64,000 nucleotides of DNA from Chryseobacterium salivictor (GCF_004359195.1 NZ_CP037954.1:310001-374000); one strand, 5' to 3'; shown: positions 18,122-29,869, counted from the stretch's first letter. Numbers and translations are program-made. The notes: generated from the sequence alone by a model not told the origin.

Positions 18122-19711
18122 TTATTGTTTTTGTCCGTAAGTCAGGATCAATCTTGCACTTTTATCATTGCCTGGATTTGTAAGATCGGTTCCTACCAAT
18201 ACCGCTCTGTTAGGGGTGTAACTTCTGGTATTAAAATTCTGAGCACCTAAAGAAGGATATAAAGATCCTACTAAATTACCTCCGGCATCTGTAGTATAAG
18301 CACCAACATTTAATATCAGATCGTAATTGCGTTCTTGTTTTTCAATAATATTTTTAAAGGTCTGCGTAATTCCAATATCATAGTATGCTGGATTTTTTTG
18401 CAAATCATAGGCTTTCACCAAATTATAAATTCCGGTGCCTGCTAAAGCACTCATGTCAAGCAAATAATTGTCAAGATATTCTTTCTCCCCTGGTTTAGGA
18501 GCTAAGTTTCTTTGTCTTACAACAAAATAATTAGGTTTTGCGTAATTATTAGACCAACTGGATACATCAGTATAGATACGGATTTTGGCTGAAATAATAC
18601 CAATCTTATTATTGTTAAATAAAGTTCTGATATTGGCAACATCTGCAGCTGGAACCCGAAGACCAATTCCCGGGCCTCCCATTCCCTGTGCAAAAAGCTT
18701 TGCATCACCGGTTATTTGGTTTGTTGTCGCTAAAGCAGTTGCCGAAGGTGTTCCTGTACGGTTGAAAGCAATCTGATTAAAAAACGCATTAGAACCTCCC
18801 ATATTCATCATGTACACCGACTGCTCTCTGGTGGTTACTCCATTAGTGACTTTATCATTTTTGTAATAAAGATTAAGCTCTGTGGTAGTAGGATCAAAAT
18901 TAAGAAGATAGCCGTCGTTTTCATCAACAGAAACTTTAATCCCTTTAAAATATCTTATAAATGAAGCTGCATCGGCAAGCTCCGGAGAAGAGGCTTTATT
19001 AATAATCTTATTCGCAAAAAACGCACTGTCTAAAGGGATTCTCAGTGCAGCACTTCTTTCAAACAATACTGTATCATCACTCGTTTTGGTCACTTTAACC
19101 AAATGAACATTTCCGTCAAAAGTTTTTGCGCCAATCTGCGCACCTGTATTCACAACTTTGTTAGAATAAACGACATCCGTATTTGAACCTAAAAAGTCGG
19201 TAACTTCATAAACCTTAAAGTTCAAAAGCGTTTTCCCTCCAATTTTGGTATTACCATATTTAATCACTGGATAGGTACTGACAACTTTTTTCGACGGTAC
19301 AGCACCTTCCGGATAAATATATTTATCATTGGTCACTGTAGTCACAGAATCTGCTGCATACTGCGGCTTAATGACCAATACCGCTGAATCCAGTTTTGCA
19401 TTGGTTCCAAAATCGGGATTTGCTCCAGATAATCTAACCTGAGAAACGTATGCAGATTTCTGCATTCCAAATTGAGACTCCGAAAAAGCGCCCAAAGTTG
19501 CACTTTGCAACCGCGCCGCATCTGTTCTTATGGAATCGTGATTATTGGAATTATAAGCGATAATGGGGTAAGATACTTCCTTCCCTTTCGCTCCGTCTTG
19601 AAAAAATTGTGAACCCAACTGATCTGCATCCGGTTCACAATTCACTAAAATTAAACTCCCAATTACTAATGTTGCAGTAATTTTGAATAATTCTTGGATA
19701 TTTCTTATCAT
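18122..19711 (-). CDS. DUF4270 lipoprotein
   Basis: The 529-residue protein has a lipoprotein signal ('LVIGSLILVNCEPDADQLG', Cys at about 25) and a long beta-rich body. The family signature sits near the N-terminus ('SQFGMQKSAYVSQVRLS', 'DSAVLVIKPQY') and a conserved C-terminal '...GNDKSARLILTYGQKQ' ends it. DUF4270 proteins are predicted envelope lipoproteins of Bacteroidota with no established function. In this window it sits between the GT5-like gene (15 bases upstream) and glmS (34 bases downstream), in the same run of genes that ends with gldKLMN, so a role in envelope or T9SS biology is a reasonable inference. Confidence 0.88.
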   Translation of the reverse strand: MIRNIQELFKITATLVIGSLILVNCEPDADQLGSQFFQDGAKGKEVSYPIIAYNSNNHDSIRTDAARLQSATLGAFSESQFGMQKSAYVSQVRLSGANPDFGTNAKLDSAVLVIKPQYAADSVTTVTNDKYIYPEGAVPSKKVVSTYPVIKYGNTKIGGKTLLNFKVYEVTDFLGSNTDVVYSNKVVNTGAQIGAKTFDGNVHLVKVTKTSDDTVLFERSAALRIPLDSAFFANKIINKASSPELADAASFIRYFKGIKVSVDENDGYLLNFDPTTTELNLYYKNDKVTNGVTTREQSVYMMNMGGSNAFFNQIAFNRTGTPSATALATTNQITGDAKLFAQGMGGPGIGLRVPAADVANIRTLFNNNKIGIISAKIRIYTDVSSWSNNYAKPNYFVVRQRNLAPKPGEKEYLDNYLLDMSALAGTGIYNLVKAYDLQKNPAYYDIGITQTFKNIIEKQERNYDLILNVGAYTTDAGGNLVGSLYPSLGAQNFNTRSYTPNRAVLVGTDLTNPGNDKSARLILTYGQKQ

Positions 19712-19726
19712 TAAATATAAATTGAT

Positions 19727-20497
19727 TTAGTATAATTTGTTGATTGAATCAGCGTCGATATATTCTGATTTGGCCGTTTTAGTATCGGTGAAAGCTTTGT
19801 TAAGATCCTCTTCAAGGAATTCATCACCTTTTATTACTAAATCAACCATATCGATACTTTCGATAACGAAACTCTGAAAACTTGGATTTTTAAACGCTTT
19901 TAGTCCGGTTATATTGTCGAACTTCATTTTTTCTTCTACAGATTCAGATAATGCCATGTTATCCTCATTATAAACAGAAAGCACTATTTTTGAATCATTA
20001 AAATAAGAATCATTTTTGTAAAAAGTCTTTAAATAAACCGGTATAAATGAGGCCATCCATCCATTCAGGTGAATCACATCGGGCACCCAGTTAAGCTTTT
20101 TGATGGTTTCGATCACTCCTCTGGCAAAGAAAATCGCACGTTCATCATTATCGGTGAAAGGCTGTCCTTTATCGTCGATGTAGAATTGTTTTCTCTTGAA
20201 ATACTCTTCATTGTCGATGAAATAAACCTGCAATCTCTCTCCCGGTAAGGATGCTACCTTAATAATCAGGGGTTGATCCAAATCATTAATAATAATATTC
20301 ATTCCGGATAGACGAATTACCTCATGCAATTGAAATTTTCTTTCGCTGATCTGGCCAAATTTTGGCATAAACACTCTCACATCATTTCCGTCTTGGTGCA
20401 TTTTGAGTGCCATTTTACTCACCATTGTCGCCATATTGTTATCTTCCTGATAAGGAGACATCTCCGTGGTTACATATAAAATCTTTTGGTTCGGCAT
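19727..20497 (-). CDS. GT5-like N-terminal-domain protein (annotated elsewhere as glycogen/starch synthase)
   Basis: The 256-residue protein resembles only the N-terminal Rossmann half of GT5 glycogen synthases: 'KILYVTTEMSPY' (5-16), 'DVRVFMPKFGQI' (39-50) and 'PDVIHLNGWMASFIPVYL' (about 135-152). The usual ADP-glucose-binding KxGGL motif after the first strand is replaced by 'QEDNNMATMVSKMA', and the whole C-terminal donor-binding domain is missing. Full GT5 enzymes are about 470 residues. It therefore is unlikely to synthesise glycogen. It heads the run DUF4270 - glmS - gldKLMN and is divergent from panC. Confidence 0.8.
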   Translation of the reverse strand: MPNQKILYVTTEMSPYQEDNNMATMVSKMALKMHQDGNDVRVFMPKFGQISERKFQLHEVIRLSGMNIIINDLDQPLIIKVASLPGERLQVYFIDNEEYFKRKQFYIDDKGQPFTDNDERAIFFARGVIETIKKLNWVPDVIHLNGWMASFIPVYLKTFYKNDSYFNDSKIVLSVYNEDNMALSESVEEKMKFDNITGLKAFKNPSFQSFVIESIDMVDLVIKGDEFLEEDLNKAFTDTKTAKSEYIDADSINKLY

Positions 20498-20543
20498 AAA
20501 TTCTAACTTTCTTCTAAATTTTTGGGCAGAATATTCTACAAGG

Positions 20544-20551
20544 CAAATTTA
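20544..20551 (-). promoter_or_regulatory. Promoter -7 element (TAAATTTG) of the GT5-like/DUF4270/glmS unit
   Basis: An exact TAnnTTTG match on the minus strand, 46 bases before the start codon. No good -33 element is seen in the AT-rich upstream region. Confidence 0.45.
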
Positions 20552-20693
20552 CGAAATTTTAATGTAATAATTTTTAATTAACATTAATTAAGATTATTAC
20601 CCAAAAAAAATGACAGTATTCTAAAAAAATCATAAAAATTTACCTGCCCGTTTGCGGGAAATTGTTATTTTTACAAGGATAATCTAATTAATT

Positions 20694-21542
20694 ATGGAAA
20701 TTTTCAGAGACAAAAAAACACTTATAGATTACGTCGAAAGACAGAAAGAAATGGGCAAAAAAATCGGTTTTGCTCCAACAATGGGTGCATTACACGAAGG
20801 CCATCTTTCACTATACAAAATAGCCGCCGCAGAAAACGATCTGGTTATTTCCTCCATTTTCGTGAATCCTACTCAATTCAATAATCCTGATGATTTAACC
20901 AAATACCCGCGTGATACCGAACGGGATATTGCGCTGCTGAAAAACACCGGAATTGTTGATGCCTTATATCTGCCAGAAGTTGCCGATCTCTATCCAGACG
21001 GACTAAAAAGTAAATCCTATGATTTCGATGGTCTGGAAAATGAAATGGAAGGTAAGTTTCGTCCCGGACATTTTGATGGAGTAGGAACAGTAGTAGAAGA
21101 ACTGTTAAGACAGGTAAAACCCAACAATGCTTATTTCGGGGAAAAAGATTATCAACAATTGGCTATTATCGAAAAGCTGGTCGACCAGCTACACCTTCCT
21201 GTGAAAATCCACGGTGCACCAATTTATCGGGAAGCAAATGGGCTCGCCATGAGTTCTCGAAATGAAAGACTAACCCCTGTTCAAAGAGATGCAGCCAAAG
21301 TGATTCACGATACTTTGTTAAAAGTAAATGACTGGTTCCGGGTCATTACCGTTCCTGAAATAAATAAACGCGTGAAAGATATTTTTGATGACCAGCGCGG
21401 AATGACTTTAGAATATTTTGAAATCGCCGATGAAAAAACTTTAAAACAAACCGATTTCTTTTATAAAGATAAAAAGTACCGCGCGTTTATCGTCGTAAAT
21501 GTTGGTACAGTGCGGTTAATTGACAATTTGCATTTGGATTAA
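20694..21542 (+). CDS. panC: Pantothenate synthetase (pantoate--beta-alanine ligase)
   Basis: PanC joins pantoate and beta-alanine with ATP to make pantothenate, the vitamin precursor of CoA. The 282 residues show the N-terminal ATP-binding signature 'GFAPTMGALHEGHLSLYK' (HxGH at about 34-37). They also show 'SIFVNPTQFNNPDDLTKYPR', 'FGEKDYQQLAII' and 'REANGLAMSSRNERL'. Length and motifs match bacterial PanC. It is divergent from the GT5-like gene and has its own terminator. Confidence 0.96.
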   Translation: MEIFRDKKTLIDYVERQKEMGKKIGFAPTMGALHEGHLSLYKIAAAENDLVISSIFVNPTQFNNPDDLTKYPRDTERDIALLKNTGIVDALYLPEVADLYPDGLKSKSYDFDGLENEMEGKFRPGHFDGVGTVVEELLRQVKPNNAYFGEKDYQQLAIIEKLVDQLHLPVKIHGAPIYREANGLAMSSRNERLTPVQRDAAKVIHDTLLKVNDWFRVITVPEINKRVKDIFDDQRGMTLEYFEIADEKTLKQTDFFYKDKKYRAFIVVNVGTVRLIDNLHLD

Positions 21543-21632
21543 ATTCTTTGAAACCTAAAAAAGAGTGTACTTATATTGATGCTCAACTCCGAATATTTGA
21601 AAAATAAATGACAACCTATAAATACTTTTCAT

Positions 21633-21668
21633 AAATTCCCCTGGGTATCCATCTTAAGGGGATTTTTT
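21633..21668 (+). terminator. Rho-independent terminator of panC
   Basis: AAATTCCCC and GGGGATTTTTT form a stem with a 16-base loop and a T-run, about 90 bases after the panC stop. Confidence 0.6.
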
Positions 21669-21714
21669 GTATGTTTAACTTTTTATTAATTAACCTCTTA
21701 TCAAAAACGAAAAC

Positions 21715-22281
21715 ATGAAAGCACTGCTCTATCTTGCACTCCTGCTTCCCGTCAATTTTCTGGCGCAGGAAAAAACAAATTCCGAAAAATTCTGGACACA
21801 ATTAGCAGCACATTGCGGAAAAGCGTATGAAGGTGAAATAATTTCCGGAGGTGCTGAAGGCGACGGATTTACCGGCAAAAAACTCATAATGCACGTTCGG
21901 TCATGTGAAAAAAAAGAGATCAAAATTCCTTTTTTCGTAGGTGACGATAAATCCCGAACGTGGGTCCTGCATATGAATCCCGATAAAATTTTAAGTTTAA
22001 AACACGACCACCGAAATCCCGACGGAACCGAAGAAAAAGTAACGCAATATGGTGGCACAAGTTCAAATGTAGGTCTGGAGAACCTTCAAATGTTTCCTGC
22101 TGATGCACATACCACCCAGATGTTGCCGAAAGCAGCTACCAATATTTGGTGGTTCACCATTGATGGTGAAAGTTTCACTTATAACCTTCGCAGAGTCGGA
22201 AGCGACCGTTTGTTCACCGTACGATTTGATTTGACTAAAACGATTGAAACACCAGGCGCGCCTTGGGGAACAAAAAATTAA
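21715..22281 (+). CDS. Secreted protein of unknown function
   Basis: The 188-residue protein has a signal peptide (1-18, 'LLLPVNFLAQ'), then a mature domain that I do not recognise. Visible features are 'WTQLAAHCGKAYEGEI' with a conserved-looking cysteine, a second cysteine in 'HVRSCEKKEIKIPF' that could form a disulfide, and 'SRTWVLHMNPDKILSLKHDHRNPDGTEE'. A late segment 'FTYNLRRVGSDRLFTVRFDL' follows. The pattern of short strands suggests a small beta-barrel or lipocalin-like fold, but this is only an impression. It stands between the panC terminator and a bidirectional terminator, so it is a single-gene unit. Confidence 0.7.
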   Translation: MKALLYLALLLPVNFLAQEKTNSEKFWTQLAAHCGKAYEGEIISGGAEGDGFTGKKLIMHVRSCEKKEIKIPFFVGDDKSRTWVLHMNPDKILSLKHDHRNPDGTEEKVTQYGGTSSNVGLENLQMFPADAHTTQMLPKAATNIWWFTIDGESFTYNLRRVGSDRLFTVRFDLTKTIETPGAPWGTKN

Positions 22282-22308
22282 AATCAATCGCTAAATCATA
22301 AATCCAGT

Positions 22309-22352
22309 ATAAAAAACATCCATTTTGAGTCTACAAAATGGATGTTTTTTAT
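22309..22352. terminator. Bidirectional terminator between convergent genes
   Basis: Perfect 13-bp stem AACATCCATTTTG/CAAAATGGATGTT with a 6-base loop and T-runs on both strands. It serves the secreted-protein gene (+) and dodecin (-). Confidence 0.9.
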
Positions 22353-22366
22353 TGCCGAATAGCTGA

Positions 22367-22564
22367 TTATTCAACCCTGAAAGAAACCTTACAAACGCAT
22401 CCGTAAGTTGAAATTTCACCATCTTTCACATGGCATTTCATATCTTTTACATAAACGCTGTCGATGTTTTTTATGGTTCTCGAAACTTCTTTTACGGCAT
22501 TTCTCACAGCGTCATCGAAACTAATTTCTGAAGTAGCAATTACTTCAAGTACTTTTACAATCAT
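22367..22564 (-). CDS. Dodecin-family flavin-binding protein
   Basis: The 65-residue protein matches dodecins, small dodecameric proteins that bind and buffer riboflavin/FMN. The fold is beta-alpha-beta-beta: 'VKVLEVIATSEISFDDAVRNAVKEVSRTIKNIDSVYV' (helix about 16-31), then two strands. Family features present are the 'S-x-x-S-xx-DA' stretch before the helix. Unusual are two cysteines in 'GCVCKVSFRV'. The usual tryptophan that stacks on flavin (typically near residue 36-38) is not seen in 'NIDSVYVKDM', so ligand preference may differ. Transcribed alone. Confidence 0.85.
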   Translation of the reverse strand: MIVKVLEVIATSEISFDDAVRNAVKEVSRTIKNIDSVYVKDMKCHVKDGEISTYGCVCKVSFRVE

Positions 22565-22897
22565 AACAGGTGTTTTTAGGTTACCCTAAATTTAATTTAA
22601 ACATTTCAAACCAAAGAAGATTTAACAAACTTTAATACAATACATTAAGGAATAAATTTTAATCTAATCATTAGGTGCTCAGATAAAAATCCCATACAAA
22701 AACAGAAAAATTAATGATCAAATCTGAACCAGTCATTCTGAAATCTGCGATTATCAACTCCAAAATTTGAGCTTAAACGATAAAATAACAATACCTATTT
22801 TTTAAATAAAGCGAAATCATAAAAAAATACTGTTACTATTTAAATCTACTTATAAATCAATAGTTTAAAAAAAAAACGTAAAATGTAACTGGCATTT

Positions 22898-22928
22898 TTT
22901 GGAGATTCAAAATATTTATATAGATTTG
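22898..22928 (+). promoter_or_regulatory. Promoter of the SAM-riboswitch leader and metY
   Basis: TTTG (22898-22901), a 19-base spacer, and TAGATTTG (22921-22928) match the Bacteroidota consensus TTTG-N19-TAnnTTTG. Transcription should start near 22934, about 25 bases before the riboswitch aptamer. Confidence 0.8.
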
Positions 22929-22958
22929 CAGTCTTAAACGTTCTTTAAAACATCGCAA

Positions 22959-23060
22959 CTTATTCAGAAAAGTGGAGGGAATTGACCCTATGAAACTTTG
23001 GCAACCTGTTTAGAAATAAATAAGGTGCAAAATTCAACTCGCCAGCGCGGGAAAGATAAG
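22959..23060 (+). promoter_or_regulatory. SAM-I (S-box) riboswitch aptamer
   Basis: The region carries the S-box landmarks in order: CTTATT..AGAAAAGTGGAGGGA, the GACCCTATGAAAC segment, TTTGGCAACC, AAGGTGCAAAATTC, and the closing GATAAG that pairs with the 5' CTTATT/ACTTAT strand as P1. S-box RNAs bind S-adenosylmethionine and turn off methionine/sulfur genes when SAM is plentiful. It sits directly upstream of metY, which fits. Two downstream hairpins form the likely expression platform. Confidence 0.9.
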
Positions 23061-23100
23061 TCAGATATTAAAATTTAGAAAATAGAATTTCTATATATTA

Positions 23101-23147
23101 AGCTCTTTTGATTTGTCGAAAGAGCTTTTTTTATGCTCTTTCGACAA
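23101..23147 (+). terminator. Riboswitch terminator overlapping a second hairpin
   Basis: Hairpin 1 is AGCTCTTT (23101-23108) with AAAGAGCT (23119-23126), followed by seven Ts: an intrinsic terminator. Its 3' arm is also part of TTGTCGAAAGAGC (23113-23125), which pairs perfectly over 13 bp with GCTCTTTCGACAA (23135-23147). That second hairpin places the T-run in its loop. The two are mutually exclusive, as expected for a terminator/antiterminator pair. Confidence 0.75.
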
Positions 23148-23192
23148 GTATTTTCAAAGGATAAGTTGCAAAATTTAAAACAAATTAATTAA

Positions 23193-24491
<1,299 letters not shown>

Positions 24492-24507
24492 TTATTAAAG
24501 TTAAAAG

Positions 24508-24537
24508 AAAAGAGTGAATAATTTCACTCTTTTTTTA
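24508..24537 (+). terminator. Rho-independent terminator of metY
   Basis: AAAGAGTGA/TCACTCTTT 9-bp stem with a 6-base loop and a run of Ts, 17 bases after the stop. Confidence 0.85.
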
Positions 24538-24784
24538 TTTAATAAATATTTAGTTTATAATCTAACAGAGGAAATTTAGCCATTTTATTTTTCTCAAGTT
24601 TCCTTGTAAAACTACTTCAATCATCGAAGTACAAATGCATCCGCAGAATCTTTCAACGCAAAAAATTAAAAAATTCAGAAGCAACTTCAGAGGAGTCAGA
24701 GATCGGGCGTTTTTTCTATTCAGACTACAAAATATTTTGGTAGTGTCTTAAAGAGTGTGTAAAAAAAATGTTGTCGTTGTTGTT

Positions 24785-24853
24785 GATTTGGTTTAGAAAT
24801 GTGGGTAACTTTAAGCGAAGCGTAAAAAAGTTATCCATATTTCTAAATCAAAC
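24785..24853 (-). repeat. Long hairpin inside the IS, downstream of the transposase
   Basis: The segments around TTTAGAAATGTGGGTAACTTT and AAAGTTATCCATATTTCTAAA can pair over about 20 positions with few mismatches, leaving a loop of about 14 bases. It lies within the element between the transposase stop and the left inverted repeat. It could terminate transcription at the element's edge or block incoming transcripts. Confidence 0.6.
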
Positions 24854-24861
24854 CGCTACTT

Positions 24862-26082
24862 CTATGTTTGCTTTTTTTTAAGTTCCTCTATTTCTCGAAA
24901 CGTTGTTACTGGATAACTGTAAGATTTATATTCTTTTTCCATCGCAACAGAACCCATTAAAAAAAGTATTGATTCTGGACTAGACATCGCTCCACGCATT
25001 TTCAAAACCCTTTTGTAATCCCTGTTCAAGCGCTCGATCCAGTTCGTTGTATAAATCCTTCGCTGGATCGAGGGTGGATAATTTAAGTAGGTAAAATAAG
25101 CGATGTTTCGCTCGTTTGAGAACGATTTCAAACTTGAATAACTTTTTTGGTACTTCTCTACAAAACTACACAAATTTTTAAATGCTTCTACAGCAGTGAT
25201 ACTTTTTGTTTCAATAGCAAATGTTTCCAGTAGTTCTTTACCAATTTCCAGTCTTTTTGTACGTGGAAAAACTGCTAATATATTCCGTTTGATATGCACC
25301 ACACAAAGCTGATGTGAAGCATTGGGAAAGGATTCTGCAATCGCATTCTCAATTGAAGTCAAACCATCTGAGGCAATTAATCCAACACTTTGTACACCTC
25401 TTTCTTTTAGGGATTCCAGTTCCATTTGCCACAATGTAGCACCTTCTGTTGGATGATTGACAATACTCAGAACTTCTCTTGATCCGTCTTCTTTGATCCC
25501 CAAAATCGTGTAATAACCTTCTTTACTAACTGATTTGTCTCTTCGTGTATGTACAAAAGTAGCATCAATATAAAGTACCAAATAATGTGATTCTAATTTT
25601 CGTTTTAGCCAAATATCAACTTCCTCACGACTATCTTTCATCAGATAACTAATCTGCTGTTTGCTGTATTCTTTGCCATAAATCTCTTCGTATACATCGC
25701 TAACCTGCTCCGTGGTTAAGCCACGACGATATAAACTGAAAATTAATTTGCGGCGTTCTTCATCTTCGTTGCGAAGTACATTTAATAAAACTGGATAAAA
25801 TGTACCATTTCTTGTTCTTGGTACTTTTAAAATCATCTCTTTGCCAAATCCCCTGGCTTTTCTCTCCCGGTATCCATTGCCATAGTCTCCTTCATTCTCC
25901 TGCTGATGAAGATGTCTTTCACTTTTCATAAAAGCATTTAAGGTTAATTGCATCAATAAGTTGCTCCCATTTTCAGAATTTGCGACATTTAATAATAAAT
26001 CCGAAATTTGTTCTGTGTAAAGTTCATAAGTCTGTACATTTATTTGTTGTAATTTAAAAATACAACTTTTTACTTTACACAC
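24862..26082 (-). CDS. IS256-family transposase
   Basis: The protein has about 400 residues with the Transposase_mut architecture. It carries an N-terminal 'VANSENGSNLLMQLTLNAFMKSER' region, then DDE catalytic residues in 'LVLYIDATFVHTRRD' (first Asp), 'VGLIASDGLTSIENAIAESF' (second Asp) and 'YTTNWIERLNRDYKRVLKMRGA' (Glu). The C/(2)H-like 'HQLCVVHIKRNI' segment is typical for the family. The coordinates use a GTG at 26082 that lies inside the right inverted repeat. No in-frame ATG precedes the conserved N-terminal part, so the true start is uncertain. The reading frame is intact, so the element may be active. Confidence 0.92.
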   Translation of the reverse strand: MCKVKSCIFKLQQINVQTYELYTEQISDLLLNVANSENGSNLLMQLTLNAFMKSERHLHQQENEGDYGNGYRERKARGFGKEMILKVPRTRNGTFYPVLLNVLRNEDEERRKLIFSLYRRGLTTEQVSDVYEEIYGKEYSKQQISYLMKDSREEVDIWLKRKLESHYLVLYIDATFVHTRRDKSVSKEGYYTILGIKEDGSREVLSIVNHPTEGATLWQMELESLKERGVQSVGLIASDGLTSIENAIAESFPNASHQLCVVHIKRNILAVFPRTKRLEIGKELLETFAIETKSITAVEAFKNLCSFVEKYQKSYSSLKSFSNERNIAYFTYLNYPPSIQRRIYTTNWIERLNRDYKRVLKMRGAMSSPESILFLMGSVAMEKEYKSYSYPVTTFREIEELKKKQT

Positions 26083-26177
26083 TTTTTTAGTACAGTATCA
26101 ACTTTTTGCTTAGTCCCCAAGTTTTGAAACTGATCCTTTTCTTTTTTATTTCAGTATTTTCTCTGATTTCAGGTCAC

Positions 26178-26212
26178 AAAAAAAAGCCCATCAAAATAAA
26201 TTGATGAGCTTT
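26178..26212 (-). terminator. Terminator of the rRNA operon
   Basis: On the minus strand AAGCTCATCAA-tttat-TTTTGATGGGCTT forms a hairpin followed by eight Ts, directly after the 5S gene. Confidence 0.85.
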
Positions 26213-26218
26213 AAAAAA

Positions 26219-26327
<109 letters not shown>

Positions 26328-26499
26328 GGTTGTTTTGTACAAAAGGTTGTACAGTATATGTATATTAGTAGGTTATAGATGCTAGGTGGTAGACCGTGGT
26401 CTATCATCTATCCGTCTATCATCTTTTAGTCTAACTAAAAAATCGATAAAAACGTTCACAAAGAGCAAACCTTGTTGCACTTCCAAGTACCTTAATTAG
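26328..26499 (-). other. 23S-5S spacer with heptad-like repeats
   Basis: It contains GATAGAC/GATAGAT-type units on the minus strand (about 26370-26425: AGATGATAGACGGATAGATG...). Part of this can fold as TAGATGnTAG.../...CTATCATCTA. It is similar in style to the short periodic repeats in the other rrn spacers. No gene is present. Confidence 0.5.
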
Positions 26500-29256
<2,757 letters not shown>

Positions 29257-29628
29257 TCTTTCCTAATAATATATTAGTTCAGTTTTTTGTCTAACATTGC
29301 TGTTAGACTAGTTTTATTTAAACTCGGCACTCGAAAGTGCTCGGTTTTCTCTTTGTGATGTTCTTATCGTTAATGTCAATGATCTTGTATCTTATTAATC
29401 GTCTAATGAACAGAAATTGTTTTTGGCTCTTTCCGTAACTTTTAAACTAAACGCTTAATACGTGAATAATTAAGGTATCGCTCCTTATAATAAACATTCT
29501 ATTATGTCTATTCTGCCTCCTCTGGCATCATTCTTAATTCTATATTGTAAATATCTTCTGTGCTTGCTTCTTTTTGAAGCGTTTCGTTACATCTCTGTAA
29601 CTATTCTCACTATATTGCTATAGTATCG
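29257..29628 (-). other. tRNA-Ala to 23S spacer
   Basis: A 372-base spacer without a gene. It holds hairpins GTCTAAC/GTTAGAC (about 29296-29315) and GCACTcgaaAGTGC (about 29325-29340), likely part of the 23S precursor processing region. Confidence 0.6.
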
Positions 29629-29702
29629 TGGAGAATAAGGGAGTCGAACCCTTGACCTCCTGCGTGCAAGGCAGGCGCTCTAGCCAACTGAGCTAATTCC
29701 CC
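29629..29702 (-). tRNA. tRNA-Ala (anticodon TGC)
   Basis: The minus strand begins GGGGAATTAGCTCAGTTGGC. It carries the anticodon loop CCTTGCACG (TGC) and the T-loop GGTTCGACTCC, and ends ATTCTCCA without encoded CCA. It lies between tRNA-Ile and 23S. Confidence 0.97.
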
Positions 29703-29795
29703 GCTAGTCTGAGTAGGTGAGTGATCAGTAATTGAGTCTTTGAGTACTGCTACTCTACAACTCATCTATTTTACAACTCCTGTACTCGCAATTAG
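29703..29795 (-). other. tRNA-Ile to tRNA-Ala spacer with octamer-type repeats
   Basis: On the plus strand it has GAGTAGGTGAGTGATCAGT and TTGAGTCTTTGAGTACTG, short GAGTnnTT-like units of the same style as the tandem repeat at 37804-37859. Confidence 0.45.
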
Positions 29796-29869
29796 TAGTC
29801 TCGGGCAGGCTCGAACTGCCGACCTCTACATTATCAGTGTAGCGCTCTAACCAGCTGAGCTACGAGACT
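29796..29869 (-). tRNA. tRNA-Ile (anticodon GAT)
   Basis: The minus strand begins AGTCTCGTAGCTCAGCTGG. It has the anticodon GAT in CACTGATAATG and the T-loop GTTCGAGCC, and ends CGAGACTA. The acceptor stem AGTCTCG/CGAGACT is complete. Confidence 0.97.

Larger units (their letters stand above)
24740..26100. mobile_element. IS256-family insertion sequence
   Basis: About 1.36 kb long, bounded by imperfect terminal inverted repeats: left GTAGTGTCTTAAAGAGTGTG... (from 24740) and right, on the minus strand, GATACTGTACTAAAAAAGTG... (from 26099), sharing a terminal GTGTGTAAA block. It holds one transposase gene. A possible but decayed 8-bp target duplication (ATATTTTG at 24732-24739 and ACTTTTTG at 26101-26108) agrees at six of eight positions. 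It has landed between the metY and rrn terminators, so no gene is broken. Confidence 0.85.
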
